From Syntrophobacterales bacterium (GTDB taxonomy: Bacteria; Desulfobacterota; Syntrophia; Syntrophales; JAAYKM01), in contig JAITWQ010000076.1 of NCBI GenBank assembly GCA_031285215.1, positions 1 to 6,572 on the forward strand: DNA of 6,572 nt. Reading direction: 5' to 3'. The translations under genes and the position numbers were made by a program. Under the pieces are notes generated by a model, which was not told the origin of the DNA, did no database searches, and saw only the letters and a list, made by a program, of their open reading frames with translations. Each line of letters opens with the position of its first letter. Position 1 is the first letter of the stretch. This document shows, piece by piece, positions 6,452-6,572 of the stretch.

Positions 6452-6572
6452 CTATTCGTTGTCTTGTCTGTATTTGAAGGGGTTACGCAAAATATCCCGG
6501 TATTTGGACAGGGCAAACTGGCGGGGAAAATCTGGGGTGTTCAGGTAGGGCAGAACATTTTGCTGAAAGGTA
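6452..6572 (-). CDS. 3' end of an unidentified gene (partial)
   Basis: An open frame enters from the right edge (first full codon at 6571) and ends with TAG at 6454-6452, giving 39 residues. The tail contains YLNTPDFPRQFALSKYRDIL and finishes with RNPFKYRQDNE. The amino-acid mix is that of a real soluble protein, and the stop lies 12 bases before the radical SAM start, as expected for adjacent genes in an operon. I do not recognise the family. Its C-terminus is not that of RNase G/E, a frequent neighbour of this radical SAM family, as far as I can judge. Confidence 0.6.
   Translation of the reverse strand, partial: TFQQNVLPYLNTPDFPRQFALSKYRDILRNPFKYRQDNE

Overview
The window looks like a piece of a chromosome from a Gram-negative deltaproteobacterium (Desulfobacterota), perhaps a Syntrophales-type syntroph. 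This is an inference from the gene order (radical SAM/DUF2344 gene, rplU, rpmA, obg, proB), from the short Obg protein without a C-terminal extension, and from a lipoprotein signal. No rRNA or other decisive marker is present. Every supported gene lies on the minus strand, so transcription runs from right to left. Plus-strand open frames are shadows.

In the order of transcription: (1) positions 6572-6452 hold the last 39 residues of an unrecognised protein. (2) Twelve bases later begins an 822-residue radical SAM protein (6439-3971) that fuses a TIGR03960-type core to a DUF2344/TIGR03936 domain. (3) A 141-base gap carries a good sigma-70-type promoter (3890-3861). (4) That promoter leads into rplU (3829-3518) and rpmA (3499-3242), encoding ribosomal proteins L21 and L27. 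(5) A small unrecognised lipoprotein gene follows (3217-2654). (6) A strong intrinsic terminator hairpin (2584-2554) stands only 8 bases before the obg start codon. (7) obg (2545-1544) encodes a ribosome-assembly GTPase. (8) proB (1447-305) encodes glutamate 5-kinase. (9) A 273-base non-coding stretch (304-32) has one good and one weak promoter, a foldable leader and a strong ribosome binding site. (10) The first ten codons of another gene (31-1) run off the left edge.

The rightmost part and rplU-rpmA-lipoprotein-obg-proB form a translation-centred block: two 50S proteins, a 50S assembly GTPase, and a radical SAM enzyme that widely accompanies L21/L27 but has no role known to me. proB is a proline-pathway passenger of the kind often found next to obg. 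With no visible promoter between the lipoprotein gene and obg, the terminator suggests that obg-proB is expressed by partial or regulated read-through from the ribosomal-protein promoter.

The window is mostly conserved core genome. I found no mobile element, CRISPR array, tRNA or rRNA, and no clear new defence or biosynthetic system. The best leads are the terminator set against obg, the structured leader at 67-116, the uncharacterised radical SAM fusion and the orphan lipoprotein.
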